Positions 61,457 through 64,000 of a DNA stretch of 64,000 nt are shown piece after piece. The translations under genes were made by a program, and so were the position numbers. This DNA is from an uncultured Lachnospiraceae bacterium (GTDB lineage: Bacteria; Bacillota; Clostridia; Lachnospirales; Lachnospiraceae). Where the stretch lies: contig CALWBQ010000039.1 in NCBI GenBank assembly GCA_944376125.1, forward strand, positions 62,001 to 126,000. Direction: 5' to 3'. Position 1 is the stretch's first letter; each line of letters starts with the position of its first letter. The notes below the pieces were generated by a model, which saw only the letters and a list, made by a program, of their open reading frames with translations, was not told the DNA's origin and did no database searches.

Positions 61457-61485
61457 AGTATACAATAAAAGCACTTTAATTTCAA
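61457..61485 (-). promoter_or_regulatory. Promoter of the 6S-like RNA
   Basis: TTGAAA (61485-61480), 17-bp spacer, TATACT (61462-61457), predicting a start near 61450. Confidence 0.75.
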
Positions 61486-61586
61486 GAGACTTTTTTTGCC
61501 AGACAAGCTGATTTTTTTATGGTATAATGGGTAATGCAAAATGAACTGTTCAGGCGCACAACAATTTTTATCCAGGAGGTTTCACG

Positions 61587-61976
61587 ATGACATTTGAAGA
61601 AGCAAAAGTCTTTTTTGAAAAAGACCTGTTTGCCACCCAGGCAGCAGGCATTGTGCTGGAGGAGCTGGACGAAAACCACTGTCTCTGCACCATGAAGATT
61701 ACCCCTAATCACCTTAACGCTGTCGGCTCCGTCATGGGGGGAGCACTGTTTACCCTGGCAGATTTCGGCTTTGCAGCCGCCTCTAATTTCATCCATCCAG
61801 GAACCGTAACCCTCTCAAGCCAGATTGAGTATCTGTCTGCCGCCAAGGGAAGCCTCCTCACCGCCGTCACCCGTCCCGTCAAAGAAGGACGCCACGCCTG
61901 CTTTTATGAGACAGTCATCACGGATGAGCTGGGCACTAAGGTAGCCGTCATCAACGCCACCGGGTACCGGAAATAA
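61587..61976 (+). CDS. PaaI-type hotdog-fold thioesterase
   Basis: 129 residues. Hotdog fold with HLNAVGSVMGGALFTLADFGFAAASN (His-Asn and the catalytic Asp in LAD), and SSQIEYLSAAKGSLLTAVTRPVKEGRHACFYETVITDELG. Hydrolyses acyl- or aryl-CoA thioesters; beside iorAB genes phenylacetyl-CoA-type substrates are plausible. Start at 61587 with AGGAGG upstream. Convergent with the ACT gene. Confidence 0.9.
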   Translation: MTFEEAKVFFEKDLFATQAAGIVLEELDENHCLCTMKITPNHLNAVGSVMGGALFTLADFGFAAASNFIHPGTVTLSSQIEYLSAAKGSLLTAVTRPVKEGRHACFYETVITDELGTKVAVINATGYRK

Positions 61977-61998
61977 TCCCCCTGCCAGGCCTTCCCAA

Positions 61999-62430
61999 TC
62001 AGGTGAGAGTGTCCAGCCTGTAGATCTCCTCGCCGGCCAGCTCGATTCCTGCGGCCTTCATAGCTGAGGCCGCTTTTTCTGGCTCAGAAACCTTCAGCAC
62101 AAGGGATGCCGCCGGTGTATTGACAATATACAGATACTCCACATTGACACCGCCTTTATTCAAGATGTCCAGAAGGCGTTCCAGCTCTCCCACTTTTCTC
62201 TCCAGCTTTACAGCCAGAACTTCGGTCATAAGAGCGGAAAAGCCTTTGGTCTTCAGGATTCCAAGCGCTTTTTCCGGGTTTGACACCACAGTCCTCAAAA
62301 GTCCATACTCACTGGTATCTGCCACACAGAGGGAGAGGATATTGATCCCCTCCTCCGATAATGCCCTGGAGACCTCCAGCATCCTTCCAGGACGGTTCTC
62401 CAGAAAAATTGACAACTGTTTTATGTACAT
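61999..62430 (-). CDS. Tandem ACT-domain protein
   Basis: 143 residues, two ACT domains (about 1-68: QLSIFLENRPGRMLEVSRALSEEGINILSLCVADTSEYG; and about 70-143: VLAVKLERKVGELERLLDILNKGGVNVEYLYI). Binds a small ligand, probably an amino acid. It is 11 bp after iorB on the same strand, an arrangement common in clostridia, and may sense aromatic amino acids for that pathway. Confidence 0.9.
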   Translation of the reverse strand: MYIKQLSIFLENRPGRMLEVSRALSEEGINILSLCVADTSEYGLLRTVVSNPEKALGILKTKGFSALMTEVLAVKLERKVGELERLLDILNKGGVNVEYLYIVNTPAASLVLKVSEPEKAASAMKAAGIELAGEEIYRLDTLT

Positions 62431-62441
62431 AGGGTTTCCTC

Positions 62442-63008
62442 CTAGTGCTCATATCCCAGCAGAAATGCCTTTTTATTCAGTTCCACCGTCTTAGGTGGTA
62501 CTGTTTTCTCAATCACATCCAGCCACAGTTCCTTCGGAAAATCCATGTGTTTTGCAGCTACGCCCAGAACAATCACATTGAATGTCCTGCTGTTTCCCAG
62601 CTCTGCCGCTTTTTTCCCCGCCTCCACAGAATATACCGTGTGGCTGGCTCTCAGGGTATCCAAAATCCCCTCCGGGTATTTGGCCGCCCCGGTTACAACA
62701 GTGATGGGATCGATTCTCTCATCGTTGACCACAATCACGCCGTCAGGTTTCAAAAACTGGATGTAGCGCAGCGCTTCCAGACGTTCAAAGGCGATCAGCA
62801 CATCCGCCTGCCCTTCCTCAACGATCGGTTCTGCCACCTGGTCACCGTAACGGACAAAGGTGACGACGCTCCCGCCTCTCTGGGCCATCCCGTGAACCTC
62901 AGAAAGTTTCACATCATATCCGCCTTCTGTGGCAATTCCTCCTAAAATGCGGCTGGTCAGCAGCGTTCCCTGGCCGCCTACCCCTACGATCATAATATTC
63001 TTTGTCAT
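62442..63008 (-). CDS. iorB: Indolepyruvate ferredoxin oxidoreductase, beta subunit
   Basis: 188 residues. Gamma-type 2-oxoacid oxidoreductase domain: IMIVGVGGQGTLLTSRILGGIA, LSEVHGMAQRGGSVVTFVRYG, DVLIAFERLEALRYI. With IorA converts aryl pyruvates and CoA to aryl-acetyl-CoA, CO2 and reduced ferredoxin. Overlaps iorA by 4 bp (ATGA). Confidence 0.93.
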   Translation of the reverse strand: MTKNIMIVGVGGQGTLLTSRILGGIATEGGYDVKLSEVHGMAQRGGSVVTFVRYGDQVAEPIVEEGQADVLIAFERLEALRYIQFLKPDGVIVVNDERIDPITVVTGAAKYPEGILDTLRASHTVYSVEAGKKAAELGNSRTFNVIVLGVAAKHMDFPKELWLDVIEKTVPPKTVELNKKAFLLGYEH

Positions 63009-64000
63009 TCCGCTTCTACCTCCTCAATCGCACCAAACTTGCACAGCTTCATGCACAGGCCGCAGCCATTGCACATAGTGGCATTGATCTTAATGGTGCC
63101 GTCCTCGTTCCTGGTAAGAGCCGGGCATCCCGGTTTCAGGCAGGCTCCGCACTTTTTGCACTTGTCGCTTAATTCCCGGCATTTTGTCTTAAAGGTTACC
63201 CCTTTTAACAGAACGCAGGGAGATTTGGTAATAATGACAGACACTTCGTCTCTGGCCGTCTCTCTCTTTACCACCTCTGCCAGCTCGTCAATGTCAAAGG
63301 CATTGACTTCATATACGTGCTCGATTCCCATAGCCTTGCACAGGTTATAAATGCTGATTGCCTTGACGGTCTCCCCTTTCAGAGTTTTCCCTGTAGCGGC
63401 ATGATCCTGGTGGCCGGTCATGGCGGTGGTGGAATTGTCCAGAATGATGACGGTTCCCGACGACTGATTGTAAACCATGTTCATCAGAGAATTGACGCCT
63501 GTATGTAAGAAGGTAGAGTCTCCAATAATCGCTACCCAGTTTTTAATATAATCTCTGCCCTTTGCCTTTTCCATCCCATGGAGAGAGGAAATGCTGGCTC
63601 CCATACAGATGGTGGTATCAATGACATTCAGCGGCGCCACTGCTCCCAGCGTATAGCAGCCGATATCACCGGCCCCATGGATCTTTAAGCGGTTCAGAAC
63701 AGAGAACACGCTCCTGTGAGGACATCCCGGACACAGGATAGGCGGTCTGGCCGGAACCTGCGCAGGTGCAGCAGCCTCGATGGTCTCCCCCAGCACCCTG
63801 GTACGAATCATGTTAGCGCTGTACTCGCCCTGGAGGGTAAAGAGCTCTTTTCCGATCACTTCGATTCCCCATGAGCGGATCTGCTCCTCAAAAACCGGTT
63901 CCAGTTCCTCAAATACGTACAGTTTCTTTACCTTAGAGGCAAATTCCTCGATCAGCTTTCTCGGCAGCGGATGAACCATTCCCAGCTTCAGGACAGAAGC
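63005..64000 (-). CDS. iorA: Indolepyruvate ferredoxin oxidoreductase, alpha subunit, N-terminus outside the window
   Basis: C-terminal 331 residues; the frame continues without a start through the right edge (the ATG at 63979 is internal). TPP-binding domain with PPILCPGCPHRS and WVAIIGDSTFLHTGVNSLMNMVYN (GDS...N), ILDNSTTAMTGHQDHA. Two [4Fe-4S] clusters at the C-terminus: C-x2-C-x2-C-x3-C in CKKCGACLKPGC and MCNGCGLCMKLCKFGA. Decarboxylates indolepyruvate or phenylpyruvate with IorB. A phenylacetate-CoA ligase gene commonly lies next to it, but would be outside this window. Confidence 0.93.
   Translation of the reverse strand, partial: ASVLKLGMVHPLPRKLIEEFASKVKKLYVFEELEPVFEEQIRSWGIEVIGKELFTLQGEYSANMIRTRVLGETIEAAAPAQVPARPPILCPGCPHRSVFSVLNRLKIHGAGDIGCYTLGAVAPLNVIDTTICMGASISSLHGMEKAKGRDYIKNWVAIIGDSTFLHTGVNSLMNMVYNQSSGTVIILDNSTTAMTGHQDHAATGKTLKGETVKAISIYNLCKAMGIEHVYEVNAFDIDELAEVVKRETARDEVSVIITKSPCVLLKGVTFKTKCRELSDKCKKCGACLKPGCPALTRNEDGTIKINATMCNGCGLCMKLCKFGAIEEVEAE

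Noticed and set aside
61986..63008. Plus-strand frames opposite iorB and the ACT gene
   Set aside because: Shadows of well-conserved minus-strand genes.
1..64000. CRISPR arrays, insertion sequences, integrases or prophage genes
   Set aside because: Looked for repeats with regular spacing, transposase or integrase motifs; none seen.

Overview
The window looks like a chromosomal segment of a gut-type clostridium of the Lachnospiraceae (Enterocloster/Hungatella-like). This is inferred from near-balanced base composition by eye, strong AGGAGG ribosome sites, a SigV/RsiV-type sigma/anti-sigma pair, many sugar ABC transporters with YesMN-type two-component control, iorAB, and a six-gene polyamine operon. 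I see no insertion sequence, prophage or CRISPR array. Most genes are on the minus strand.

Layout. 1-4.6 kb: a spermidine/iron-type ABC importer operon (binding protein cut by the window edge) with a divergent LysR regulator. 4.6-9.1 kb: an operon of Bcp peroxiredoxin, YaaA and a PHP(EndoQ-like)-UvrD fusion helicase. 9.2-12.8 kb: asparaginase, an AbgA-like M20 amidohydrolase, a decayed DUF3089 lipoprotein gene and a small helical protein. 12.9-31.3 kb: two parallel sugar cassettes, each with binding protein, two permeases, Gfo/Idh/MocA dehydrogenase(s) and TIM-barrel isomerase(s). One starts with a zinc-type alcohol dehydrogenase and the other with a histidine kinase/response regulator pair; a ROK repressor gene lies between them. 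No ATPase gene is present, so a shared MsmX-type ATPase elsewhere is likely. 31.4-37.8 kb: polyamine operon speD-speA-speE-speB-CASDH-nspC, preceded by a well-defined structured RNA (about 38.37-37.98 kb). 38.4-46.7 kb: pgi-GH3-sulfatase operon, DUF3842, FeoA-like protein, class II aldolase and a GlcN-6-P deaminase homologue. 46.8-51.7 kb: a Tau/Ssu-type ABC importer, LacI regulator and aldose epimerase-like protein. 51.8-57.2 kb: LytTR and XRE regulators, AzlCD, a radical SAM protein and the sigma/anti-sigma/lipoprotein operon. 57.3-64 kb: tRNA-Val(GAC), a SpoIID-domain protein, an AI-2E family membrane protein, a 6S-like RNA, a PaaI thioesterase, an ACT protein and iorBA (iorA cut by the edge).

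The observations most worth following are these. (1) A palindrome TTATTTAA-n-TTAAATAA sits in at least six intergenic regions. In four of them it overlaps the -10 of a TTGACA-N17 promoter (ROK gene, histidine kinase operon, pgi-GH3-sulfatase operon, aldolase), which suggests one ROK regulon. (2) An about 390-nt structured transcript with its own promoter and terminator lies upstream of speD. (3) A 6S-like rod RNA with promoter and terminator is at 61.2-61.45 kb. (4) Duplicated dehydrogenase/isomerase pairs suggest a keto-sugar route. (5) The polyamine operon carries two routes to spermidine. All functions are read from sequence and family knowledge; nothing was searched against a database.
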